DNA of 64,000 nucleotides, taken from contig NZ_CDBL01000073.1 in assembly GCF_000820005.1 (NCBI RefSeq), positions 223,617 through 287,616 of the forward strand, written 5' to 3'. A model generated the notes under the pieces. It did no database searches. It was not told where the DNA came from and saw only the letters and a list, made by a program, of their open reading frames with translations. A program made the position numbers and the translations under genes. Positions 1-6,376 of the stretch are shown here, piece by piece (positions within the stretch are counted from its first letter, which is position 1; the number at the start of each line of letters is the position of its first letter). This stretch comes from Aeromonas piscicola. GTDB taxonomy: Bacteria; Pseudomonadota; Gammaproteobacteria; Enterobacterales; Aeromonadaceae.

Positions 1-431
1 TCCGGCTCCTCGCCGGCTTTGATGCCTTGCTCGATGTGGCGCCAGATCGCGGCCGTCTGGTTGGCGAACAGGTGGGCGACACGCTTGCGCCCCTCTTCAT
101 CGCGCATGGTGTGCGGGTCGACCGGGATCGCCTGGATAAGGCCTCGCACCCACTTGGTACGTTCACGCAGCCAGATGTTGGCGTTGCGGCAATTGCGGCT
201 GGTGCCATCTTTGCGGCGTCGCACGTACTGCTTGAACAAGGTCAGCGTGAGTTGTTGTGACAGGCCATCAAGCAGCTGTATGGCCCAGACCAGATCGCTC
301 TGGCCCGGGGTGCCGGTAAACACGGGGCCAAGGGCACTTAGGTCGAGGTGGGGCAGGGCGTTGGCAAGGGTATCGATGCGCTGCCGCAGTGTCCGTTTGG
401 ACAGCGGCAGCTTGGTGGTATTGCGGGTCAT
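1..431 (-). CDS. Phage early protein, N-terminal part; possibly the P2-type replication protein
   Basis: The frame is open from an ATG at 431 to the window edge (143 residues seen), so the gene continues outside. The start overlaps the stop of the upstream small gene as ATGA, which implies translational coupling. The visible part is basic and soluble, without membrane segments, and is rich in Arg, Lys and Trp (for example a stretch around residues 80-105). In P2/K139-like phages the string of small early genes after CII leads into the replication endonuclease (gene A/rep). The position fits that, but no HUH or tyrosine nuclease motif lies in the visible part. The replication call is therefore inference from position only. 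Confidence 0.45.
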   Translation of the reverse strand, partial: MTRNTTKLPLSKRTLRQRIDTLANALPHLDLSALGPVFTGTPGQSDLVWAIQLLDGLSQQLTLTLFKQYVRRRKDGTSRNCRNANIWLRERTKWVRGLIQAIPVDPHTMRDEEGRKRVAHLFANQTAAIWRHIEQGIKAGEEP

Positions 432-685
432 TGGGCAGTAGTACCTAGCAGCGAGTTGAGGGCGCAGCGGTGGCCCTTGATCACGAAGGAGGAATGAGCA
501 CAGATGCGACGGGCCGCCGCGCACTGGCGCAGGGTCAGCGCTATGGTGGCCCTTGGCCGTGGCGAGAGTTGGCGGCACTCAATGAGCAGGCGCTGGTAAC
601 CTTGCAGGCGCGCACTGGCGCCCCGCAGGTCTTCCCACCACCACCCCAAGTCCCGCTCCATCATTGATATCAGGCGGTAGTTCAT
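428..685 (-). CDS. Small phage early protein
   Basis: 85 residues from the ATG at 685, which overlaps the stop of the upstream gene (ATGA). An in-frame start further upstream at 730 would run deep into the preceding gene and is less likely. The protein is basic, with an acidic and tryptophan-rich N-terminal patch (MERDLGWWWEDL) and a C-terminal half rich in Arg, Cys and Ala. I do not recognise the family. Its tight packing in the early operon suggests a role in the lytic switch or in host takeover, which is inference. Confidence 0.6.
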   Translation of the reverse strand: MNYRLISMMERDLGWWWEDLRGASARLQGYQRLLIECRQLSPRPRATIALTLRQCAAARRICAHSSFVIKGHRCALNSLLGTTAQ

Positions 686-984
686 TTGATGGTTTCTCCC
701 AGTCCGTGCATGGGCGACACATCCGCCCACCAGTTCGCGATGGTGGCCGCCAGCGCAGCTTCACCACTGCCCAGCGCCAGCCAGTACAAGGCACGGATCG
801 TGCCCAGTGCCAGCAGCTCTGCCACCTCGCCGTTCTCCGGGGCGATGAGGTATTCGCCCATCGCCGCTTGCCAATGCTTGGTCAGCTGGCTGACCGGTGC
901 CGGTGGCTGCATATGGGCTGGGCCTGCTTCACCGCAGCCCGCGTTATCAACAGGGGCCTCCAGTTCAAACAGGTCAGCTGTCAT
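682..984 (-). CDS. Small phage early protein
   Basis: 100 residues, coupled at both ends by ATGA overlaps (start at 984 over the stop of the upstream gene, stop over the start at 685). It is soluble and alanine-rich, with the central segment ALGTIRALYWLALGSGEAAL likely helical. No known domain is recognised. It belongs to the polycistronic early operon reading from 3578 to 1. Confidence 0.65.
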   Translation of the reverse strand: MTADLFELEAPVDNAGCGEAGPAHMQPPAPVSQLTKHWQAAMGEYLIAPENGEVAELLALGTIRALYWLALGSGEAALAATIANWWADVSPMHGLGETIK

Positions 985-1190
985 GCCTCGTCCCCCATCA
1001 CGGAATCGTCATCCAGCAAATCCTCTTGTTTGCTGGTCACGATCAATTGCACCTGGATGTATTGGTCGCCCGAGTAGAGCTCCCCCAGGGCGATGCGGTT
1101 CTCCTGTTCGCCACTGGCCAACAGCTCGGTCAACAGCGGCAACACGGCCAGTTCGGCCCGTTGGGCGATATGAATGGCGTCAATGCTCAT
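981..1190 (-). CDS. Small acidic phage early protein
   Basis: 69 residues ending in an acidic tail (DLLDDDSVMGDEA). ATGA overlaps join it to both neighbours. No family is recognised. Small acidic early phage proteins often bind host proteins or mimic DNA, but nothing here shows that directly. Confidence 0.65.
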   Translation of the reverse strand: MSIDAIHIAQRAELAVLPLLTELLASGEQENRIALGELYSGDQYIQVQLIVTSKQEDLLDDDSVMGDEA

Positions 1191-1384
1191 GCCGGCTCCC
1201 TCTGATTCAGCGCGCGAAACAGCTGATGCCAGCGCAGGTTTTGTTGGGCTTGGGCTCGAAGGGAGTTCCCCTCCGAGCCACGGTAGAGATAAGAATGCCG
1301 GGTATGGCCCTGCAGCCGGGTAGACAGCTCATGCAGGGCGGCGATGGCCGCCTGTGGATGGATGTGGTTAAACAGACCTTTCAT
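1187..1384 (-). CDS. Small phage early protein
   Basis: 65 residues, basic, His- and Arg-rich, mostly helical in appearance. The start at 1384 overlaps the stop of the 57-residue gene upstream, and its stop overlaps the next start. Family unknown. Confidence 0.6.
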   Translation of the reverse strand: MKGLFNHIHPQAAIAALHELSTRLQGHTRHSYLYRGSEGNSLRAQAQQNLRWHQLFRALNQREPA

Positions 1385-1554
1385 GCGATCCCCTCCACGA
1401 TGCGGATAGAGCCAGACGTCAGACGCTCCATGCGGGCGTATCCGTGCTGGCCGCGCAGCCAGGTGGTGCCGCAGTTGATATAACCGCGGCTGGCCAGGTA
1501 GGCACTGGCGGCCCTGATAGTGGGTTCGGTGTGGCGAGTGATAACGGCGGCCAT
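1381..1554 (-). CDS. 57-residue phage early protein
   Basis: Reading on the minus strand from the ATG at 1554 gives 57 residues beginning MAAVITRHTEPTIRAASAYL and ending in a stop overlapping the next start (ATGA). It lies two bases after the HTH gene. The GYINCGTTWLRG stretch resembles small winged or beta-hairpin phage proteins, but I cannot name a family. The overlap at both ends is the main support that it is translated. Confidence 0.6.
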   Translation of the reverse strand: MAAVITRHTEPTIRAASAYLASRGYINCGTTWLRGQHGYARMERLTSGSIRIVEGIA

Positions 1555-1556
1555 GG

Positions 1557-1820
1557 TCAGGCCTCCGCTATCTGGTTTGGGGCTTGCCCGGTCAGCAGCC
1601 AGTCGATGTGCTGTTTCAGGTCTGCATGGTTGGCAATGAGCAGGAACAGGCCGCCGCCAATCTCGCGGTACCCCAGCTCGTAGTTCTTGAGCGTGGTCGG
1701 GGGGATATCCAGCAGCGCGGCAAACTTGGGGCGGCTCAGGGCCAACTGCTCCCGCAACTGGCGCAGGCGCTTGGCGGCATGATGATTGAGCAGGTTGATT
1801 TGGGTCGGTTGTGCGGTCAT
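1557..1820 (-). CDS. Small HTH (XRE-like) phage regulator
   Basis: 87 residues with a helix-turn-helix at about residues 17-50 (RLRQLREQLALSRPKFAALL then IPPTTLKNYELGYREIG), the pattern of XRE/Cro-type DNA-binding domains. A good ribosome site (AAGGAG) precedes the ATG at 1820. As the third HTH protein in the early operon after the Cro-like and CII-like genes, it may tune early expression. DNA binding is inferred from the motif and the target is unknown. Confidence 0.7.
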   Translation of the reverse strand: MTAQPTQINLLNHHAAKRLRQLREQLALSRPKFAALLDIPPTTLKNYELGYREIGGGLFLLIANHADLKQHIDWLLTGQAPNQIAEA

Positions 1821-1822
1821 GG

Positions 1823-2011
1823 TCAGGCTCCTTGTTGAGCGGTGCAGGGGTTAATGCGGTGAAACAGAGAGGCCCAAGCCAGGGCGGTGGAGCGCTCGAT
1901 AAGCGCCACGCCGTCCGGGTGTTGGCTCAGACGGGCGCCATACCGGCCCGTCAGCTTGCGTTGCTGGATGCGAAGGTTGCGCAGAGCGCAGGGGATCGCT
2001 AAAGTTGTCAT
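1823..2011 (-). CDS. Small basic phage protein
   Basis: 62 residues from the ATG at 2011, chosen because GAGGAAG lies at proper distance before it. The longer frame beginning at 2218 would overlap the upstream gene entirely. Basic and Arg-rich, with a central GARLSQHPDGVALIERSTAL segment. Family not recognised. Confidence 0.6.
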   Translation of the reverse strand: MTTLAIPCALRNLRIQQRKLTGRYGARLSQHPDGVALIERSTALAWASLFHRINPCTAQQGA

Positions 2012-2040
2012 GTCGACTTCCTCATACGTTGTTGATAGAG

Positions 2041-2078
2041 GCCCGCTTGGAGTTGCAGCTCCGTAATGCGGGCTTTTT
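2041..2078. terminator. Hairpin with T-run on the plus strand, between early genes
   Basis: GCCCGC (2041-2046) pairs with GCGGGC (2068-2073), an inner GGAG/CTCC stem extends it, and TTTTT follows on the plus strand. It starts right after the stop of the minus-strand gene ending at 2077. As a terminator it would stop plus-strand (antisense) transcription. On the minus strand there is no T-run, so early mRNA would only carry a hairpin. Confidence 0.5.
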
Positions 2079-2532
2079 ATTGCCCGATGGGTCGCGGGCC
2101 CTGTTGGCACATCGCAATACCTGCCGCGATAGCGCGTCTTTGCTGCAGCCTGGCTGCACGTTCCTTCTTCTGTCTTTCGATATCTCCGATAGGCCGGGTG
2201 ACCGGTGCGGGATGCCACACTTTGCTGTCACAGCCGCCACGAAATTCCCCTTGATAATCCAGCGCCAGTACCGCCAAGCGGATTGCCTCTCGCTGTGCAT
2301 GAGGAAGGGTGGAAAGGGTCGCCGTCATCAGTTGGCCGCGTGACTGACGGGCGATGGTGCAGATGGCTGCCTTCTTGGCTGAGCTGATAGCCAACCAGTC
2401 GGTATCCAAGCTGGAGCGGGTCTTGCCGAAAATTTCGCGCAGCAGCATGCAGCCCGCGGTGTTCATGGCGACCTGTTCCGCTGGCGTCAGCCCGGCGAGG
2501 TTGCGCTGTTCCGAATCAATGTGTTTTTGCAT
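2077..2532 (-). CDS. Phage early protein, unknown
   Basis: 151 residues behind a strong ribosome site (AGGGGGAG). It has an N-terminal helical region (EQRNLAGLTPAEQVAMNTAG) and a basic C-terminus with KKERAARLQQRRA, suggesting nucleic-acid contact. The layout (one gene after CII in a P2/K139-type early operon) is the only functional hint. No catalytic motif is visible. Confidence 0.65.
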   Translation of the reverse strand: MQKHIDSEQRNLAGLTPAEQVAMNTAGCMLLREIFGKTRSSLDTDWLAISSAKKAAICTIARQSRGQLMTATLSTLPHAQREAIRLAVLALDYQGEFRGGCDSKVWHPAPVTRPIGDIERQKKERAARLQQRRAIAAGIAMCQQGPRPIGQ

Positions 2533-2542
2533 GGGCTCCCCC

Positions 2543-3052
2543 TTACATGGTCGCGGCTTGCATCAGGATGTCTGATGCACAGGCCAAGGCTGGTATCGCT
2601 TGAAAGCGTTGTTCGACGTCATGGATCAAAATGGCCAGTGAGCCCATGGCTGATGTGGCCACGCTCACCAGGGTGTTGCGTTCAGAACGGGTGATCCGGC
2701 CACGCTCGGTCAGCTCCAGCGCCCGCTGGCCAATGCTGGCGATCTTGGCGTTCAGGTCGATCGCCTGATGTGGCAGGGAAGCGGCCCGTTCTGCCTGGGG
2801 GATGGCAACTGCCGTCAAGCCACAGCCAAACAGGGCGCCATCGAACAGGGTTTCATCGCCATCACTCGCTTGGGTGATGGCAATCAGCTCGGCTACCGTC
2901 AGTTCATGGGGCTGATCGGGGTTTAACTTGTTGCGCAGGAGCTGCGGGTTCATGCCGACCCGTTGGGCGATCTCGGCCATGTTGTGACTGGCCGCAAAGC
3001 GTTGGCAGGCGCTAATCCAATGCGGATGTTTGCTGGCGTATTCGGTAAACAT
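2543..3052 (-). CDS. Phage CII-type regulator (CP76 family)
   Basis: 169 residues. The N-terminal half has the HTH pattern of phage CII/CP76 proteins (NMAEIAQRVGMNPQLLRNKL, about 24-43, followed by a PDQPHELTVAELIAITQASD stretch). The rest is helical, as in the family. Such proteins activate the lysogeny promoter or early functions in P2/K139-type phages. A strong AAGGAG site precedes the ATG. Position after Cro/Cox-like genes on the early strand agrees with this role. The family assignment is by eye but the motif is characteristic. Confidence 0.8.
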   Translation of the reverse strand: MFTEYASKHPHWISACQRFAASHNMAEIAQRVGMNPQLLRNKLNPDQPHELTVAELIAITQASDGDETLFDGALFGCGLTAVAIPQAERAASLPHQAIDLNAKIASIGQRALELTERGRITRSERNTLVSVATSAMGSLAILIHDVEQRFQAIPALACASDILMQAATM

Positions 3053-3089
3053 GCGAGGTTCTCCTTGACCCGTTATGGTGTCTGCAGGT

Positions 3090-3359
3090 TCACGCGAGCG
3101 TCATGGTGACGTAGCGCTCGGCCTGATAACGGGCCTGCAGGAACAGGGCGTAAAGGTTGACCTCGCGAGGTGCGCCCGGACCGTCTTGCAAGATGGGCAA
3201 CTGGCCGCGGTCGGCGCGTTTCTTGATAGCCCCAATGCTCATGCCCTGGCGCTTGGCGTACTCTTCTAGGCTTTCGCTGACGCGATTGCCAAAGGGGTAA
3301 TCAAGCGGCAACTGGCTTACGTCGCTGGGGATACGGATGGGTTTGATTCGAGCAGTCAT
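3090..3359 (-). CDS. Cox-like phage DNA-binding protein (excisionase/repressor)
   Basis: 89 residues with an AKRQGMSIGAIKKRADRGQL helix-turn-helix plus a following LPILQDGPGAPREVNLYAL wing. That is the arrangement of Cox/excisionase-type winged helices. In P2-like phages Cox both represses the lysogenic promoter and directs excision by the integrase. The gene sits as second gene of the early operon, the usual cox position. A good AAGGA site precedes the ATG. The alternative is a plain MerR-like HTH of other function. Confidence 0.6.
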   Translation of the reverse strand: MTARIKPIRIPSDVSQLPLDYPFGNRVSESLEEYAKRQGMSIGAIKKRADRGQLPILQDGPGAPREVNLYALFLQARYQAERYVTMTLA

Positions 3360-3380
3360 GGTGAATCCTTCTCAGGGGGT

Positions 3381-3578
3381 TCAAACACAAGGGGTTGGTT
3401 GTGGCGGGACGCTGCGCGAGTCGGCTTTTAACTTGCCGTCAGTCAGCACCTCGATTTGGTAGGCGCGGCCTTTGGGGATGGTTTCGTCCCACTTGCTGAC
3501 CGCGGCGTGAGAGATCCCAATGGCCTTGGCTATGGCAGTGATGCTGCCGAAGTGTTCTAAGACGTCATGTTTCTGCAT
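3381..3578 (-). CDS. Cro-like repressor
   Basis: 65 residues from the ATG at 3578 (GGGG ribosome site). A GTG at 3590 would add four residues. The sequence MQKHDVLEHFGSITAIAKAI followed by GISHAAVSKWDETIPKGRA is a Cro/YdaS-type HTH with short C-terminal tail. It is divergent from the CI gene and shares its control region, the classical position of Cro, so it should repress CI transcription when lytic growth begins (inference). Confidence 0.75.
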   Translation of the reverse strand: MQKHDVLEHFGSITAIAKAIGISHAAVSKWDETIPKGRAYQIEVLTDGKLKADSRSVPPQPTPCV

Positions 3579-3594
3579 TTCTGGCCCCACAAAT

Positions 3595-3690
3595 ATAACT
3601 TAAGGATCATTTGTGGCTGGAGCGTAACTTATGTAATAAGTGGGAGTCAAGAGAGTTTGATACTTAAGTGTTATTTCGGAATGGTAACTT
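3595..3690. promoter_or_regulatory. Lysis/lysogeny operator cluster between Cro- and CI-like genes
   Basis: The divergent gap holds repeated ACTTA/TAAGT half-sites: TAACTTAAG (3596-3604), an inverted repeat ACTTA-N5-TAAGT (3627-3641), ACTTAAGT (3662-3669) and TAACTTAGG (3685-3693, just past the block). A TTGACT hexamer on the minus strand (about 3646-3651) lies beside the second site, and a TTGATA on the plus strand (3657-3662) beside the third. This is the layout expected of CI/Cro operators over face-to-face promoters. Binding is not shown. Confidence 0.6.
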
Positions 3691-3697
3691 AGGTTTC

Positions 3698-4396
3698 ATG
3701 GAAACGATTAATGACCGCATAACTGCCAGCCGGCAGGCACAGAAAATGAGTAAGGCTGAACTTGCCAGACGTGTTGGTATTTCCCATGCGTCTGTTAGCA
3801 AGTGGGAGTCGGGACTTAACCAGCCAAAAGGGCGCTATCTCAATGATTTAGCGGCAGCGCTGGGGGTCACTGTTGACTGGCTTCTGACTGGTGAGGGGGA
3901 GGCGAGGGGACAGCCTACACCGGAAGCTATGCCCGGATATCACAACGTCGAACCGGCCGTGATCCCGCAAGGAACGCGCGTGCCTGTGTTGAGTTATGTC
4001 CAGGCCGGCCACTGGCACGAGATGTGCGAGCAGGCTACTGCCTTCGATGGCAACGTCGAGTATGTGACGGCGGGGGTCGATGTCGGCCCTTGTGGTTTCG
4101 GCCTCTGGTTGCGTGGTAAGTCGATGGAACCCTTCTTCAAGGAGGGTGACCTCATCATTGTTGACCCTGAAGAAGCGCCCCAACCTGGGGATTTCGTCGT
4201 GGCCAAGAACGGCAGCGAAGAGGCCACCTTCAAGAAGTACCGGCCCCGCGGCATCGATGAGAATGGCCAAGAGGTGTTTGAACTGGTCCCCCTCAACGAC
4301 GATTACCCAACCATGCACTCCGACCGGCAGCACATCCAGATCATCGGCGTGATGGTTGAGCACAGGTCTTATAGAAAAAGACAAACAGGGCGCTAA
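3698..4396 (+). CDS. CI-type phage repressor with LexA-like self-cleavage domain
   Basis: 232 residues from the ATG at 3698; an upstream in-frame start at 3668 lies inside the operator area. Residues 17-45 form the HTH (MSKAELARRVGISHASVSKW). The C-terminal half is an S24 peptidase domain. An Ala103-Gly104 cleavage pair lies in SYVQAGHW, the nucleophile is Ser142 in GKSMEPFF, and the general base is Lys179 in ATFKKY, 37 residues later as in LexA. Such repressors keep the prophage silent and cut themselves when RecA is activated. P2's own C repressor lacks this domain, so this prophage is probably SOS-inducible (inference). Confidence 0.9.
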   Translation: METINDRITASRQAQKMSKAELARRVGISHASVSKWESGLNQPKGRYLNDLAAALGVTVDWLLTGEGEARGQPTPEAMPGYHNVEPAVIPQGTRVPVLSYVQAGHWHEMCEQATAFDGNVEYVTAGVDVGPCGFGLWLRGKSMEPFFKEGDLIIVDPEEAPQPGDFVVAKNGSEEATFKKYRPRGIDENGQEVFELVPLNDDYPTMHSDRQHIQIIGVMVEHRSYRKRQTGR

Positions 4397-4404
4397 CAAG
4401 TACC

Positions 4405-4445
4405 TTTACAAACAATTTTGACCTAGCACGGTATATAAATAATAA
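4405..4445 (+). promoter_or_regulatory. Putative promoter of the cargo module
   Basis: The short gap after the CI gene is AT-rich and contains TTGACC (4418-4423) 16 bases before TAATAA (4440-4445), with an alternative TATAAA at 4434. Either would give the two cargo genes their own promoter, active in the lysogen. The exact start is unclear because the first choice would leave almost no leader before the ATG at 4459. Confidence 0.35.
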
Positions 4446-4458
4446 AGGGTTGTAAATA

Positions 4459-5379
4459 ATGGACCATGCGCTTTCTTCATATAGTCTTAGATGCTTAAAT
4501 CCAGAGGATAAAAATGGAAGAAAGCAGAATCTACATAAACTAAACAGTATATGTGGTAGGGATTTATATGCATTGTTAATTGCCTTCATGAATTCTCGTT
4601 TGGAATTCACAAAGGTTGAGACGAAAAAACAAGTCTACAAATTTGATGAGCTTGAATTTGATCAGGGGAATAGAATTATATCAGGGTGGATGCACTATGG
4701 TAAGTACGGGCGCCGATCAGAAATTATTAACATAAACAGCAATGAAAAAGAATTTGACAAGAAAACGCAAAATGCAGACATGTCGAAATTTTTCTTTTTG
4801 TTTTGGATTCCTTATGATACTGATGGTATCGCATTGTTTCACACTATAAAAAAAGATGGTGTGAAAACCATGTTTCATTCTGAGTTTCAAAAGTACTTTT
4901 CTCGAATAATCCTTGGTCGAACATTACAAATTAACTCACTCACCTATGAAAAAGCACTGCAAGAGTGGGCGAATGCTAATATTACGGAAATTAAAGCTGT
5001 AAGATTTAAAGGGCAAACAGATATTGCAGATATCCCTAGTTCATTTGGTGGACATCATATTGATTATGTGATTAGACCACAAAAAAACTCTAGACTTGGA
5101 AAGTTGAAATCTATTTTGTCAAAGTCTAGTGATGAGGCCGCTCTCGTGGAGGAGCTGGATGAGCTTAGTGGTGATATAGTTGTATCATTGGAGCTTGATG
5201 GAAATAGCCGAAAATTAAGAATTGGTAGAAATAGTCGTAAAGCTCTGTGTGAAATAATTCTTCCGGATGAAGTAGAATTAATAGATGGCAATCCTACACT
5301 GGCTGCTTTGAAAAAATTCAGCCATGGTATACTATTAGAGTTTATTGATAAGCTTCATCCAAGGAGAGGGTTGTCATGA
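4459..5379 (+). CDS. Cargo module protein A (cytosolic, unknown family)
   Basis: 306 residues, no signal peptide or membrane segment. Base composition is close to one third GC, far below the surrounding phage genes. An N-terminal alpha/beta region contains aromatic-rich strands (FFFLFWIPYDTDGIALFHTI, about 111-130), and a Lys/Ser/Glu-rich linker follows near 215-240. The C-terminal part (VVSLELDGNSRKLRIGRNSR) looks beta-rich. No nuclease, ATPase or TIR motif could be identified. Its stop overlaps the start of the membrane protein gene by four bases (ATGA), so the two are translated together. Position between repressor and integrase is where P2-like phages carry lysogenic conversion or anti-phage genes (for example glo in K139). 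A defence or exclusion role is inference. Confidence 0.8.
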   Translation: MDHALSSYSLRCLNPEDKNGRKQNLHKLNSICGRDLYALLIAFMNSRLEFTKVETKKQVYKFDELEFDQGNRIISGWMHYGKYGRRSEIININSNEKEFDKKTQNADMSKFFFLFWIPYDTDGIALFHTIKKDGVKTMFHSEFQKYFSRIILGRTLQINSLTYEKALQEWANANITEIKAVRFKGQTDIADIPSSFGGHHIDYVIRPQKNSRLGKLKSILSKSSDEAALVEELDELSGDIVVSLELDGNSRKLRIGRNSRKALCEIILPDEVELIDGNPTLAALKKFSHGILLEFIDKLHPRRGLS

Positions 5380-5990
5380 GTTCTAAAATAAGTGTGACAC
5401 ATATAGTCAAGAGCCACTATAAAACGCTATTTTCCTCATCGTCTATTGAGACGAAAGTTGCTGACGCTACTATATTTTTTGTTCTGCCATTAGCCATGTC
5501 AAGTCTGGCAATGTGGGCAGGTTTAGTCGCCGATAATGATTTAGTATCATTATGTGTTAATTTTGGGTCAATTTTTACAGCATTGCTTTTAAGTGTGTTG
5601 GTTTTGGTCTATGACCAAGAAAATAAAATCATCGATAAAATTCGTGAAGCCAACTCAAAATTTAGTGCAGAGGGAAATGGGGCTTCGATTCTTCCTGAAA
5701 ATATATTGTCTCAGCGATTACGTTCACCAAGAGATGACAATAAACGTGTTTTAATGAAAGAGTTGTACGCAAACATTGCATATTGCATAGTCATATCAGT
5801 ATTGTTAGTAGCCATATCCGCTATTAATTTAGGTATAATTACGATTGCTAAGGATGCAATTTTTAATGCAGGAGGAGTTAATAAATTAATATTTACACCT
5901 TTGATGGTGTTTTTATCTCTGCATCTTCTGGTAACTATTGTCATGGTTGTAAAACGCCTTTACTCATTACTGTTGAGCAATGAGGATTGA
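5376..5990 (+). CDS. Cargo module protein B (four-helix membrane protein)
   Basis: 204 residues. Hydrophobic segments lie at about 28-52, 58-80, 132-157 and 172-198. Between the second and third lies a cytoplasmic-looking charged loop (QENKIIDKIREANSKFSAEG and on to about 128). This two-plus-two helix layout resembles small membrane effectors of two-gene anti-phage systems (SLATT-like in general shape), but I see no diagnostic motif. It is coupled to protein A by an ATGA overlap and shares its low GC. A plausible reading is sensor A with membrane effector B. That is inference; a moron that alters the envelope of the lysogen is the main alternative. Confidence 0.8.
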   Translation: MSSKISVTHIVKSHYKTLFSSSSIETKVADATIFFVLPLAMSSLAMWAGLVADNDLVSLCVNFGSIFTALLLSVLVLVYDQENKIIDKIREANSKFSAEGNGASILPENILSQRLRSPRDDNKRVLMKELYANIAYCIVISVLLVAISAINLGIITIAKDAIFNAGGVNKLIFTPLMVFLSLHLLVTIVMVVKRLYSLLLSNED

Positions 5991-6131
5991 AAATATTCAT
6001 TTTGGCTTTTATACATACCTAAGTACTGCATAGGGTTATCTAATAAATATTTGTTGTAGGGGCAGTCGACAACAATTTATTCGAGATTAATCAGATTGGG
6101 GACAAGGCCAAATTGTTCAAATAAGGGGGGG

Positions 6132-6155
6132 CCAGCGAATGCTGGATCCGTTTTT
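6132..6155 (+). terminator. Probable terminator of the cargo module
   Basis: CCAGC (6132-6136) and GCTGG (6141-6145) form a short stem with loop GAAT, followed after five bases by TTTTT. It lies about 140 bases after the last cargo stop. The stem is short, so strength is uncertain. Confidence 0.45.
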
Positions 6156-6257
6156 ATAGGTTAGCGCTTTCTACGATCGTCCGGTTACCCCCAGCACCTC
6201 CAGTTTTCCTATGTATGCAGTAGCCTCAGTTAAACACTGCTAACCATCATTGAAATG

Positions 6258-6273
6258 CTGTATAAAACCACAG
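6258..6273. promoter_or_regulatory. LexA-like box upstream of int
   Basis: CTGTATAAAACCACAG matches the LexA form CTG-N10-CAG, with TATA in the left part of the spacer as in the consensus. It lies about 100 bases before the integrase start. With a self-cleaving CI repressor in the same prophage, SOS control of int is credible. Binding is not shown. Confidence 0.5.
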
Positions 6274-6376
6274 TGTTTTGATGGAGGGTGATGACAGTGA
6301 GAGTGCAGTGGTTGGGTACGGTGTCGATGTGCGGGCAACAGGGATGGATGAGCGCCTTCCTATTGAAGGAGGGGCA

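Larger units (their letters stand above)
5991..6376 (+). other. Gap between cargo module and integrase
   Basis: This 386-base gap has no convincing gene. It holds a terminator-like hairpin (6132-6155) and a LexA-like box (6258-6273). An in-frame extension of the integrase begins at 6278, but its sequence does not look like integrase and the strong ribosome site lies before 6377. Confidence 0.6.

Noticed and set aside
6278..6376. Integrase starting at 6278
   Set aside because: The added 33 residues do not resemble integrase Arm domains, and a GGAGGGG site lies directly before the start at 6377.
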